Below are positions 17,824-25,244 of a stretch of 33,454 bases of DNA, one piece after another (within the stretch, counting starts at the first letter, position 1; the number at the start of each line of letters is the position of its first letter). The translations under genes and the position numbers were made by a program. The notes under the pieces are model-generated. The model searched no databases, had not been told where the DNA came from, and saw only the letters and a list, made by a program, of their open reading frames with translations. The DNA comes from JBHJOF01 sp050330055 (lineage in GTDB: Bacteria; Pseudomonadota; Alphaproteobacteria; Kiloniellales; JAKSDN01): positions 1 through 33,454 of the forward strand of contig JBHJOF010000046.1 in the NCBI GenBank assembly GCA_050330055.1, read 5' to 3'.

Positions 17824-18813
17824 TTGATCGTCCTGCCGATTCTGAAGGTGATCGGCGGACTCGGGCTGCTGCTGATCGGTGGCGAGGTCCTGCTGCGCGG
17901 CGCCGTGGCATTGGCCCAGCGCTTCGGCCTGTCGCATCTCCTGATCGGCCTGACCGTGGTGGCGGCCGCCACCTCCATGCCCGAGCTGGTGGTCACCGTG
18001 GCGGCCGGACTGCGGGGCCTGCCGGACATCGGCGTCGGCAACGTGATCGGCTCCAACATCGCCAACGTCCTGCTGATCCTGGGCGCAGCCGCCATACTGT
18101 TCCCGATTCAGACCAGGCCGTCCGCGATGCTGCGCGACAGCGCCGCCGTGCTGGCCGCCACCATGATCTTCGTGGTGCTCGCCCAGCTCGGCACCTTCAC
18201 CTGGTTGCATGGGCTCGCCATGTTCGCGCTCTTGGTGACCTACGTCGGCTACAGCTACGCCCTGGAGCGGCGCCGGCAAAGGGGCGACGTGGCACAGGCT
18301 GCGGCCGCGGCCGCCGCCGAAGGCGGTGAATCCGGGGTCGCGGCCGACGTGGGCGACATCGAAGTGCCCTCGAGCTGCGGGGTCGCCCTGCTGCTGGTCG
18401 CCGGCGGGGTGATCGGCCTAGCCGTGGGCTCCGAGCTGCTGGTCGACGGCGCGGCGACCATTGCCCGCAAGGCCGGCGTGTCCGATGCGGTGATCGGACT
18501 GACCCTGGTCGCCGTCGGCACCTCGCTGCCGGAGCTGGCGACCTCGATCGTCGCCGGCCTGCGGCACCACTCCGAGGTGGCGCTCGGCAACGTGCTCGGC
18601 TCGAACCTCTTCAACATCCTGGGCGTTCTCGCCGCGCTGGCCATCACCACGCCCTTCGTCGTGGCGCCCGAGATGCTGCAGGTCGACATCTGGGTCATGG
18701 TCGGCGTCACCCTGCTGCTGATTCCCATCATGATGGCCGGCTGGCGCGTTGGACGCCTGGAAGGGACCGCCTTCCTGCTGCTCTACGGCGTTTACATCGC
18801 CTGGCAGTTCTAG
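17824..18813 (+). CDS. calcium/sodium antiporter, YrbG-like
   Basis: A membrane protein of about 329 residues from the Ca2+:cation antiporter superfamily. It has two inverted alpha-repeats: ATSMPELVVTVAAG plus GVGNVIGSNIANVLLILG in the first half, and GTSLPELATSIVAG plus ALGNVLGSNLFNILG in the second. These hold the ion-coordinating Glu and Asn residues. A central acidic/Ala-rich loop separates the halves. There is no ATG in a suitable place. TTG at 17824 gives the usual family N-terminus with GGAGG about 11 nt upstream; TTG at 17770 is an 18-residue-longer alternative. It probably extrudes Ca2+ using Na+ or H+. Confidence 0.88.
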   Translation: MIVLPILKVIGGLGLLLIGGEVLLRGAVALAQRFGLSHLLIGLTVVAAATSMPELVVTVAAGLRGLPDIGVGNVIGSNIANVLLILGAAAILFPIQTRPSAMLRDSAAVLAATMIFVVLAQLGTFTWLHGLAMFALLVTYVGYSYALERRRQRGDVAQAAAAAAAEGGESGVAADVGDIEVPSSCGVALLLVAGGVIGLAVGSELLVDGAATIARKAGVSDAVIGLTLVAVGTSLPELATSIVAGLRHHSEVALGNVLGSNLFNILGVLAALAITTPFVVAPEMLQVDIWVMVGVTLLLIPIMMAGWRVGRLEGTAFLLLYGVYIAWQF

Positions 18814-18846
18814 CCCGGGCCTGGTGCTGGCTGGGTTGCCTGCGCT

Positions 18847-19011
18847 AAGGGGACTGTCCCCGCAAGGGGGCTGTCCCCGAGATGCCGCCCGTCGGAGCAA
18901 GGCGATCCGGAGACAGGCCCCTCCGCTGCGCTGCGGGAACAGTCCCCTGATCAAAGGGGACTGTACCCGAAGAGGGCTGTCCCCAGGGGGCGGTTCGGGG
19001 ACAGTCCCCTT
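18847..19011. repeat. cluster of six GGGGACTGTCCCC palindromes
   Basis: Six palindromic units of about 13 bp, at 18849-18861, 18866-18878, 18935-18947, 18956-18968, 18974-18984 and 18997-19009. Variants are GGGGACTGTCCCC, GGGGGCTGTCCCC and GGGAACAGTCCCC, found in both orientations. They occupy most of the gap between the antiporter and the SDR gene. The form is that of REP elements mobilised by REP-associated tyrosine transposases; no such gene is in the window. Confidence 0.8.
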
Positions 19012-19061
19012 AGCTCCGCGGCCTTGTCGGGCGGCAGCGCCTCGCGCATTCTCTCTGCGCC

Positions 19062-19865
19062 ATGCCCGACCCGCAGCCGATCCAGCGCCATCCCGACGAC
19101 TATCCGCGCGCCGCGCTGGTGACCGGCGCCGCGCGCCGCATCGGCCGGGCCATCGCGCTCGACCTGGCGCGCGACGGCTGGGCCGTGGCGGTGCACTACA
19201 ACAGCTCGGCGGCCGAGGCCGAGGAATCCGTCGCCCACATCACCAACGGCGGCGGCCGCGCCGTTTCCCTGCAGGCCGATCTCGCCGTCGAAGTCGAGAC
19301 CGAGTCACTGTTGCCGCGCGCGACGGCGGCGCTCGGTCCGCTCGGCTGCCTGGTCAACTGTGCCTCGACCTTCGAGCTCGATCTGGCCGAGGGCGTGACG
19401 CGGCGCTCCTGGGACCTGCATATGGAACCCAACCTGCGCGCGCCTTTCGTGCTGTCGCAGGCCTTCGCCCGCGCGCTGCCCGCCGACCAGGGCGGCGTAA
19501 TCGTCAACCTGCTCGACCAGCGGGTCTGGAACCTGACGCCCTTCTTCGTCAGCTACAGCCTGTCCAAGACCGGGCTCTGGACCTTGACCCGCACGCTCGC
19601 CCTGGCCCTTGCGCCGCGCATACGGGTTAATGGCATCGGTCCCGGACCGGCGCTGCCGAGCCCGCGGCAAAGCCAGGCCCAGTTCGATCGCCAGTGCGCC
19701 CGCATGCCGCTCGGCCGCGGCACCACGCCGGAGGAGATCGCCGCCGCCGTAAGCTTCATCCTGGCCGCCAAGGCCATGACCGGGCAGATGATCGCGCTCG
19801 ACGGCGGCCAGCACCTGGGCTGGGCGCAGCCGGAGCACGGCAACCGCTTCCCGCCCGATGAATAG
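19062..19865 (+). CDS. pteridine-reductase-like SDR oxidoreductase
   Basis: A 267-residue short-chain dehydrogenase. The cofactor motif TGAARRIGRA is at 21-30; an Arg in this position and the HYNSS segment favour NADPH. The usual catalytic Ser is absent. Instead Asp152, Tyr165 and Lys169 (LLDQRV...SYSLSK) have exactly the spacing of the Asp181-Tyr194-Lys198 triad of Leishmania pteridine reductase PTR1. The NCASTFELD segment and the C-terminal MTGQMIALDGGQHL also fit that branch, as does E. coli FolM. It likely reduces dihydropterins or dihydrofolate. The start is the ATG at 19062. Confidence 0.85.
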   Translation: MPDPQPIQRHPDDYPRAALVTGAARRIGRAIALDLARDGWAVAVHYNSSAAEAEESVAHITNGGGRAVSLQADLAVEVETESLLPRATAALGPLGCLVNCASTFELDLAEGVTRRSWDLHMEPNLRAPFVLSQAFARALPADQGGVIVNLLDQRVWNLTPFFVSYSLSKTGLWTLTRTLALALAPRIRVNGIGPGPALPSPRQSQAQFDRQCARMPLGRGTTPEEIAAAVSFILAAKAMTGQMIALDGGQHLGWAQPEHGNRFPPDE

Positions 19866-20198
19866 GGCCCGCGGGGGCGTGCTTCGTTAGTGATGGTTAA
19901 GGCCTTGCCATCGCTTTGGATTCAGGGACCGCTTGACAGCGAAAGTTTTGCACAGCGCCCAGGGGAGAGCCGAAGGCGGGCCGAGGATGTGGCAGAAATT
20001 AGACCTTTAACAGTTCCTTAAGTCTTGACACTGTGATTTACTTATGATTTCAATATCTTATTCATTTTGCCTAAAAATTAGGCAAGGCAAACAGAAGCCT
20101 TGTTTCACTAGGATGACAGGCTGACGCCGGGTTGATAGCCACAAACTTATCCACAGATTCCGTGGATAGATTCGCGTTCTCTGGCGGAGCCAAAGCGT
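19866..20198. other. AT-rich gene-free stretch with DnaA-box-like sites
   Basis: No credible gene. Bases 20000-20100 are strikingly AT-rich for this genome. They contain TTGACA (20025-20030) and a perfect hairpin TTGCCTAA/TTAGGCAA (20067-20074 and 20078-20085, 3-nt loop). At 20147-20155 stands a perfect consensus DnaA box TTATCCACA. It is followed by CGTGGATAG (20161-20169), a 7-of-9 inverted match, so TATCCAC and GTGGATA form an inverted pair. This could be a minor DnaA-binding or regulatory region; an origin is not established. Confidence 0.4.
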
Positions 20199-20307
20199 TA
20201 ATACCAACGGCCGCTAACTCTGCCTCGTCATCCCGTGTCTGCACCGCAGCACTGCGTGCTGCAGTGCGCACGGGATGACGGGTCAAGAATAAGCGCCGCT
20301 GGTATAA
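20199..20307. repeat. MITE-like element, short copy
   Basis: A 109-bp element with the same termini as the 186-bp copy at 15641-15826. It keeps only the CCCGTG...CACGGG hairpin. It lacks precisely 77 bp that in the long copy lie between two ATCCCG direct repeats (15672 and 15749). Confidence 0.82.
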
Positions 20308-20401
20308 GCCATCGCGGCCGTTGGGGCCGCCGTTGGGGGGCGCATGAGCAAGCTCCCCCAGTGTTCTTGTGCCCGGCCGAACTTCTTGTGAGAGTGCCCG
20401 G

Positions 20402-22486
20402 ATGGTGACAGCGCGCGGCAGGCGCCGGCCGGACGATCCCTCGGCCGGCGGCAAGCGATCGGCCATGGCGCCGGGCGAGGACCCGGGCGCCGGCACGCCG
20501 CTCGAGGAGCTGGCGCCGCCAGAGTCGGGGGCGCCCGGCGGGCGGCCGCTGGCGCGCGGCATCGAGGCGATCGCCGACGCGCTGCGTAGCCTGCCGGCCG
20601 GGCCCGGTGTGTACCGCATGCTCGACCGGCGCGGCGACGCGCTTTACGTCGGCAAGGCGCGCAGCCTGAAGAAGCGGGTCGCGACCTACACCCAGCTCGC
20701 CAAGCTGCCGCGCCGCCTGCAGCGCATGGTGGCCGAGACCGCCAGCCTCGAGGTGGTGACCACCCACACCGAGGTCGAGGCGCTGCTGCTCGAGAGCAAC
20801 CTGATCAAGCGCCTGATGCCGCGCTACAACGTGCTGCTGCGCGACGACAAGTCGTTCCCCTATATCCTGATCACCGGCGACCACGACTATCCGCAGATCG
20901 CCAAGCACCGCGGCGCGCACAGCCGCGACGGCGAGTACTTCGGCCCCTTCGCCTCGGCCGGCGCGGTCAACCGCACCATTACCGCGCTGGAGAAGGCCTT
21001 CCTGCTGCGCTCCTGTTCGGACAGCGTGTTCTCGGCCCGCACGCGGCCGTGCCTGATGCACCAGATCAAGCGCTGCTCGGCGCCCTGCGTCGCCCGCATC
21101 GGGCAGCAGGACTACGCGGCCCTGGTGCGCCAGGCCAAGGACTTCCTGACCGGCCGCTCGCACGACATCCAGGGCCAACTCAGCGCCGCCATGGAGGAGG
21201 CCTCGGAGCGGCTCGACTTCGAGGCCGCCGCGGTCTCCCGCGACCGGCTGCGCGCGCTGGCCCACATCCAGTCGCACCAGGCGATCAACCTCGAGGGCCT
21301 GGACGACGCCGACGTGATCGCCGCGCACCAGGAAGCGAGCCGGACCTGCGTCCAGGTCTTCTTCTTCCGCGCCGGCCGCAACTACGGCAATCGCGCCTAC
21401 TTCCCCTCGCACGACAAGAATCTGGGCGTGAGCGAGGTGCTGTCCGCCTTCGTCGCCCAGTTCTACGACAACAAGCCGACGCCCAAGGTGGTGCTGGTCA
21501 GCCACGCCCTGGAGGACCAGGCGCTGCTGGCCGAGGCGCTGGCGCTGCGCGCCGGGCACAAGGTCGAGCTGGCCGTGCCGCAGCGCGGTGCCAAACGCAA
21601 GCTGATCGACAACGCGCTCGCCAACGCGCGCGAGGCCCTGGCGCGCCGCCTGGCCGAGAGCAGCAGCCAGCGCCAGCTGCTGGAGACGGTTGCCAGCACC
21701 TTCGGGCTCGAGGGCCTGCCACAGCGCATCGAGGTCTACGACAACAGCCACATCCAGGGCAGCGAGCCCTATGGCGCGATGATCGCTGCCGGGCCGGAGG
21801 GCTTCATCAAGACCGCCTACCGCAAGTTCCGCATCCGCGGCGAGGGCAAGGCCGGCAGCCGCGGCTCCAACGCCACCAGCACGGCCAGTGTCATGCCGGC
21901 CGGCCTGGCCGAGGAGGCACCCGACTACGTTGCAGGCGACATCATTGCCGGCGACGACTATGCCATGATGCGCGAGGTTCTGGAGCGCCGCTTCGCCCGC
22001 GCGCTCAAGGAGGACCCGGAGCGCGATCGCGGACTCTGGCCCGACCTGGTGCTGATCGACGGCGGCCGCGGCCAGCTCAACGTGGCGCTCGCCGTGTTCG
22101 AGGACCTCGGCCTCGGCGACCTGCCGGTGGCGGCGATCGCCAAGGGACCGGACCGCGATGCCGGCCGCGAGCGCATCTTCCTGCCCGGCCGGGCGCCGCT
22201 CCTGCTGCCGCCGCGCGACCCGCTGCTCTACTACCTGCAGCGCCTGCGCGACGAGGCGCACCGCTTCGCCATCGGCAGCCACCGCGGCGGCCGCAGCAGG
22301 GCGCGGCTGCGATCGACCCTGGACGACATCCCCGGCATCGGCGCCAAGCGCAAGCGCACCCTGCTGCACCACTTCGGCTCGGCCGGCGCCGTGGCGCGCG
22401 CCGGCCTCTCCGACCTGGAAGCCGTCGAGGGCATCAGCCGAACCGTGGCGCAGCGCATCTACGACCACTTCCACGGGGACGCCTAG
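20402..22486 (+). CDS. uvrC: excinuclease ABC subunit UvrC
   Basis: A 694-residue dual-incision nuclease of nucleotide excision repair. In order: a non-conserved charged leader of about 45 residues; a GIY-YIG nuclease domain (GPGVYRML...ALYVGKA) for the 3' cut; a UVR domain (LDFEAAAVSRDRL) that binds UvrB; an RNase H-like domain for the 5' cut (NSHIQGSEPYGAM and VLIDGGRGQLN); and two helix-hairpin-helix motifs (DIPGIGAKRKRTLL, AVEGISRTVAQRI). Possible starts are GTG 20369, ATG 20402 and ATG 20465; 20402 is preferred for a GAGAG about 9 nt upstream. pgsA follows on the same strand. Confidence 0.97.
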   Translation: MVTARGRRRPDDPSAGGKRSAMAPGEDPGAGTPLEELAPPESGAPGGRPLARGIEAIADALRSLPAGPGVYRMLDRRGDALYVGKARSLKKRVATYTQLAKLPRRLQRMVAETASLEVVTTHTEVEALLLESNLIKRLMPRYNVLLRDDKSFPYILITGDHDYPQIAKHRGAHSRDGEYFGPFASAGAVNRTITALEKAFLLRSCSDSVFSARTRPCLMHQIKRCSAPCVARIGQQDYAALVRQAKDFLTGRSHDIQGQLSAAMEEASERLDFEAAAVSRDRLRALAHIQSHQAINLEGLDDADVIAAHQEASRTCVQVFFFRAGRNYGNRAYFPSHDKNLGVSEVLSAFVAQFYDNKPTPKVVLVSHALEDQALLAEALALRAGHKVELAVPQRGAKRKLIDNALANAREALARRLAESSSQRQLLETVASTFGLEGLPQRIEVYDNSHIQGSEPYGAMIAAGPEGFIKTAYRKFRIRGEGKAGSRGSNATSTASVMPAGLAEEAPDYVAGDIIAGDDYAMMREVLERRFARALKEDPERDRGLWPDLVLIDGGRGQLNVALAVFEDLGLGDLPVAAIAKGPDRDAGRERIFLPGRAPLLLPPRDPLLYYLQRLRDEAHRFAIGSHRGGRSRARLRSTLDDIPGIGAKRKRTLLHHFGSAGAVARAGLSDLEAVEGISRTVAQRIYDHFHGDA

Positions 22487-22595
22487 GTGCGGAGCCTGAC
22501 AAGTCATGGCCGCCCGCAGACCTGTGCAGGATGGCGAGCTGTGCTAGAAGAGGTCGAGTAGCTCCCTGCAATCAGTCAAGTGTCCGGTCGAGGCC

Positions 22596-23222
22596 ATGCT
22601 GACCAGCCTGCCTAACCTGCTTACGCTGTCGCGCATCATCGTGATTCCGCCGCTGGTGGTGTTGCTCTACGTCGAGTGGCCATGGGCCCGTTGGATCGCG
22701 CTGCTGCTCTATGTGGGGGCCTGCGTCACCGACTATCTCGACGGCTACCTGGCGCGCCACTGGGAGCAGGTCTCCGGCCTCGGTCGCTTCCTCGACCCGA
22801 TCGCCGACAAGCTGCTGGTCGCCGCCGTGCTGATGATGCTGGTGGCCAACGGCACCGTGCTCGATCTCAACATCCTGCCGGCGCTGGTGATCCTCTGCCG
22901 CGAGATCCTGGTGTCGGGCCTGCGCGAGTACCTGGCCGAGATTCGCGTGCCCATGCCGGTCAGCCGCCTGGCCAAGTGGAAGACCATGATCCAGATGGTC
23001 GCGCTCGGCGTGCTGGTGGTCGGCGCCAGCGGCCCGGCCGACATTCCGGTCACCGAAGTCGGCATCGTCGGTCTGTGGATCGCCGCGCTGCTCACCTTCA
23101 TTACCGGCTACGACTACCTGCACCGCGGCCTGCAGCACATGCTGGCCGAGGCGCCCGGCCCCGCGCGATCAAAGGGCGGCACAAGTGACGCCCCAAGGAA
23201 AACCGAGCGCGCCGATGGTTGA
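22596..23222 (+). CDS. pgsA: CDP-diacylglycerol--glycerol-3-phosphate 3-phosphatidyltransferase
   Basis: A 208-residue inner-membrane enzyme that makes phosphatidylglycerol phosphate, the committed step to phosphatidylglycerol and cardiolipin. The full CDP-alcohol phosphotransferase motif D-G-x2-A-R-x8-G-x3-D-x3-D is visible from Asp49 to Asp71 (DGYLAR...GRFLDPIAD). The N-terminus LPNLLTLSRIIVIP is characteristic of PgsA. There are about four to five membrane segments. The last 25 residues are hydrophilic. It lies 109 bp after uvrC, a gene order common in proteobacteria. Confidence 0.95.
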   Translation: MLTSLPNLLTLSRIIVIPPLVVLLYVEWPWARWIALLLYVGACVTDYLDGYLARHWEQVSGLGRFLDPIADKLLVAAVLMMLVANGTVLDLNILPALVILCREILVSGLREYLAEIRVPMPVSRLAKWKTMIQMVALGVLVVGASGPADIPVTEVGIVGLWIAALLTFITGYDYLHRGLQHMLAEAPGPARSKGGTSDAPRKTERADG

Positions 23223-23225
23223 CTC

Positions 23226-23247
23226 GGCCGACGGTCGGCCCTTTCTC
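23226..23247 (+). terminator. candidate terminator after pgsA
   Basis: GGCCGA and TCGGCC pair around a CGG loop immediately after the pgsA stop, followed by CTTTCTC. The U-tract is interrupted, so it is a weak intrinsic terminator. It would separate pgsA from mobB transcription. Confidence 0.35.
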
Positions 23248-23285
23248 TAGGGACCGCGGCTTTCCTGCGGGAGGACCAGGGCGAC

Positions 23286-23804
23286 ATGAAGGTCTTCGGC
23301 ATCGCCGGCTGGAGCGGCAGCGGCAAGACCACGCTGCTGATCCGGCTGATCCCCGAGCTGGTCGGGCGCGGCCTCAGGGTCTCGACCCTGAAGCACGCGC
23401 ACCACGGCTTCGACGTCGACCAGGAAGGCAAGGACTCCTACGAGCACCGACGCGCCGGCACCACCGAGGTGATGGTTTCCTCGGCCCGGCGCTGGGCCCT
23501 GATGCACGAGCTGCGCGGCGAGCCTGAGCCCTCGGTGAGCGAGCTGATCGGCCGCATGACGCCGGTCGACCTGCTGATGATCGAAGGCTTCAAGCGCGAG
23601 GCGCACGACAAGCTGGAGGTGCATCGCGCGTCGCTCGGCAAGCCGCTCCTGTGCCACGACGATCCGCACGTGGTGGCGGTAGCCAGCGACGCGCCGCTGC
23701 CCGGCCTCGCGGTGCCGCAGATCGACCTCAACAACGTGCCGGCGGTGGCCGACTTCATCGTCGCCCACTGCGGCCTGACCCCGCAGCCGCAGGGGGTTGG
23801 GTAG
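23286..23804 (+). CDS. mobB: molybdopterin-guanine dinucleotide biosynthesis protein MobB
   Basis: A 172-residue P-loop GTPase associated with the final guanylylation of molybdenum cofactor. Walker A GWSGSGKT is at residues 8-15. The LKHAHHGFDVD block, KDSYEHRRAGT and the late LLMIEGFKREAHDKLEVHR are all MobB signatures. A GGGAGG lies upstream of the ATG at 23286. It is the first Moco gene of a set continued by moeA-moaD-moaE at 25245-27383. mobA is not in the window. Confidence 0.93.
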   Translation: MKVFGIAGWSGSGKTTLLIRLIPELVGRGLRVSTLKHAHHGFDVDQEGKDSYEHRRAGTTEVMVSSARRWALMHELRGEPEPSVSELIGRMTPVDLLMIEGFKREAHDKLEVHRASLGKPLLCHDDPHVVAVASDAPLPGLAVPQIDLNNVPAVADFIVAHCGLTPQPQGVG

Positions 23805-23877
23805 AGCGGTTTCAATGCGGCTGTGGTGAGCGCTGCCCTTTATCCATGCGTCGACTGCGCAAACGATTCTTGTTTGT

Positions 23878-24030
23878 CACCCTCACCCTCCCACGCGCTG
23901 ACACGCGTGGGGCCCTCCCTCTCCCCTCCGAGGGAGAGGGAAACAAACCATCGCTGCTGCATCGTTTTTCTCCTCTCCCTTGTGGGGAGAGGAAGGGGGC
24001 CATCGCGCAAGCGATGGGAAGGTGAGGGTG
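23878..24030. repeat. composite palindromic repeat, family A copy 2
   Basis: A 153-bp element with perfect 10-bp terminal inverted repeats, CACCCTCACC (23878-23887) and GGTGAGGGTG (24021-24030). Inside are CTCCCTCTCCCC/GGGAGAGGG hairpins and smaller GCGTG and ATCGC palindromes. It lies between the convergent mobB and DUF190 genes. Confidence 0.82.
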
Positions 24031-24076
24031 AAATGAAGGCGCGTAGATATCGTGCTTACGCCGTTGGCGGCTGCCG

Positions 24077-24421
24077 TCAGCCCTGGGTCCGGTCGTTGCC
24101 GTAGCGCAGCACCTGGACCTTCTCCAGCGTGACCAGGCTGCTTCCCATCATCGACTCCACGGCCTCCAGGAAGTCGCGCAGCTTGCTGTCCTGCTCGACG
24201 ATCTCGATCACCACCGGCAGGTCCTGCGACAGGCGCAGGATCTTGGTCGTGTGCAGACGGCTCGAGCGGCCGTAGCCCATGGGCCCGCGCAGCACCGTCG
24301 CGCCGGCGAGGCCCATCTCCCGCGCCTTCAGCACCAGGGCCTCGTAGAGCGGCCGGCCGTCGGCCTTGTCGTCCTCGCCGACGAAGATGCGCAGCAGGAC
24401 GGCGTCCTTCGGCAGCTGCAT
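24077..24421 (-). CDS. DUF190 protein, fluoride-operon partner
   Basis: A 114-residue soluble protein of the PII-like DUF190 family. Visible blocks: LLRIFVGEDDKADGRPLYEALVLKA, then GATVLRGPMGYGRSS and LSQDLPVVIEIVEQ, matching the ferredoxin-like PII-type fold. It starts 8 bp after the crcB stop with the ATG at 24421 (MQLPKDA). A longer frame to 24526 overlaps crcB and is not credible. It is inferred to modulate or assist fluoride export; its ligand is unknown. Confidence 0.88.
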   Translation of the reverse strand: MQLPKDAVLLRIFVGEDDKADGRPLYEALVLKAREMGLAGATVLRGPMGYGRSSRLHTTKILRLSQDLPVVIEIVEQDSKLRDFLEAVESMMGSSLVTLEKVQVLRYGNDRTQG

Positions 24422-24429
24422 CGCGACTC

Positions 24430-24822
24430 CTATCGGTTGATCACTGTGGCCAGCATGTGCCCCAGCCAGGCGCCGCTCAGGCAGAGCACGACCGAGCCGA
24501 TGACGTTGCCCCAAGCGCGCAGCCACTCGCCGTCCTGCGCCAGGGCCAGCGTCTGGATGCTGAACGACGAAAACGTCGTGAAGCCGCCCAGCACGCCCAG
24601 CAGCATGACCTGGCGCGCCGCCGGCGAGAGGTAGAGGCGGCCGTCCGGCCCGCTCAGCGAGGCGATCAGCGTGATCAGCAGCGAGCCGACCACGTTCACC
24701 GTCAGGGTGCCCCAGGGGAAGGTCTCGCCGACCAGGCGCGCCATGACGCCCGAGACGGCATAGCGGCCGGCACCGCCGATCGCGCTGCCGAGCGCCACCC
24801 AGAGAATCGCCAGGTCAAGCAT
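24430..24822 (-). CDS. crcB: fluoride exporter CrcB/Fluc
   Basis: A 130-residue membrane protein with four helices that works as a dual-topology dimer fluoride channel. Signature blocks are present: GGAGRYAVSG, GTLTVNVVGSLL with the pore Asn, and GGFTTFSSFS with the phenylalanine-box and the Thr/Ser fluoride track. Upstream on the same strand are a fluoride riboswitch and an intrinsic terminator, and a DUF190 gene follows 8 bp downstream. Expression is therefore expected to rise only when fluoride stabilises the riboswitch. Confidence 0.96.
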   Translation of the reverse strand: MLDLAILWVALGSAIGGAGRYAVSGVMARLVGETFPWGTLTVNVVGSLLITLIASLSGPDGRLYLSPAARQVMLLGVLGGFTTFSSFSIQTLALAQDGEWLRAWGNVIGSVVLCLSGAWLGHMLATVINR

Positions 24823-24886
24823 GATCGCTCATCGGCTCGTCCCCCGCCGCCCCTCGCAGCCGTTCTTCGACCTGTCAGCGGACATG

Positions 24887-24910
24887 AAAAACCCGCCTCT
24901 GCGGGCGGGC
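24887..24910 (-). terminator. intrinsic terminator controlled by the fluoride riboswitch
   Basis: On the minus strand: CCCGCC, loop CGCAGA, GGCGGG, then TTTTT. The stem is perfect over 6 bp and the U-tract immediate. It lies about 36 nt after the riboswitch core and about 65 nt before crcB, the right place for a transcription-attenuation switch. Confidence 0.85.
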
Positions 24911-24945
24911 TCTTACCAAAGACTCCCGCCGCGCACCTGGTTGCG

Positions 24946-25002
24946 CCAGCAGGAGTCATCAGCCTCTTCGGCGGTTGTCGGGGGACCCCATCCCCATCCG
25001 CC
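24946..25002 (-). ncRNA. fluoride riboswitch (crcB motif)
   Basis: Read on the minus strand, the consensus elements follow in order: GGGGATGGGGTCCCCC, then ACAACCGCC, a short GAAGA loop and GGCTGATGACTCCTGC. The GATGG, AACCGCC and GGCTGATG blocks are the conserved fluoride-aptamer elements. Together with the terminator and crcB downstream this makes the assignment strong. The rest of the gap between crcB and moeA (25003-25244) shows nothing I can name. Confidence 0.92.
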
Positions 25003-25244
25003 AGTGACGATAGGGAGCAGAGCCGGCGCTGTCAACGTGCCGCAGCGCCCAGGCGGCCGCCGCACGGCTCCGAGGCCAGGCCTATAAGCCTTTGCCTCGC
25101 CTAACATTTCCGACCGCTCGGGAAGCTCCCGGGCAGCGCCGGGCCGGCGCGCGAAGCTTGCCGGGACGCACCAAAGGCCTAACATAGAGGGTCAGGCGTA
25201 AGGTCCTGGTAGGGCGAGATGCAATTCGGCTCGACGGCACACGA

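Noticed and set aside
20000..20170. Calling this region the chromosomal origin
   Set aside because: One perfect and one weak DnaA box are too few, and neighbouring genes are not those usual at alphaproteobacterial origins.
20228..22507. 759-codon open frame antisense to uvrC
   Set aside because: Same cause: shadow of uvrC with no recognisable domain.
25003..25244. Molybdenum-cofactor riboswitch before moeA
   Set aside because: No match to the Moco RNA consensus could be recognised; only short weak stems.
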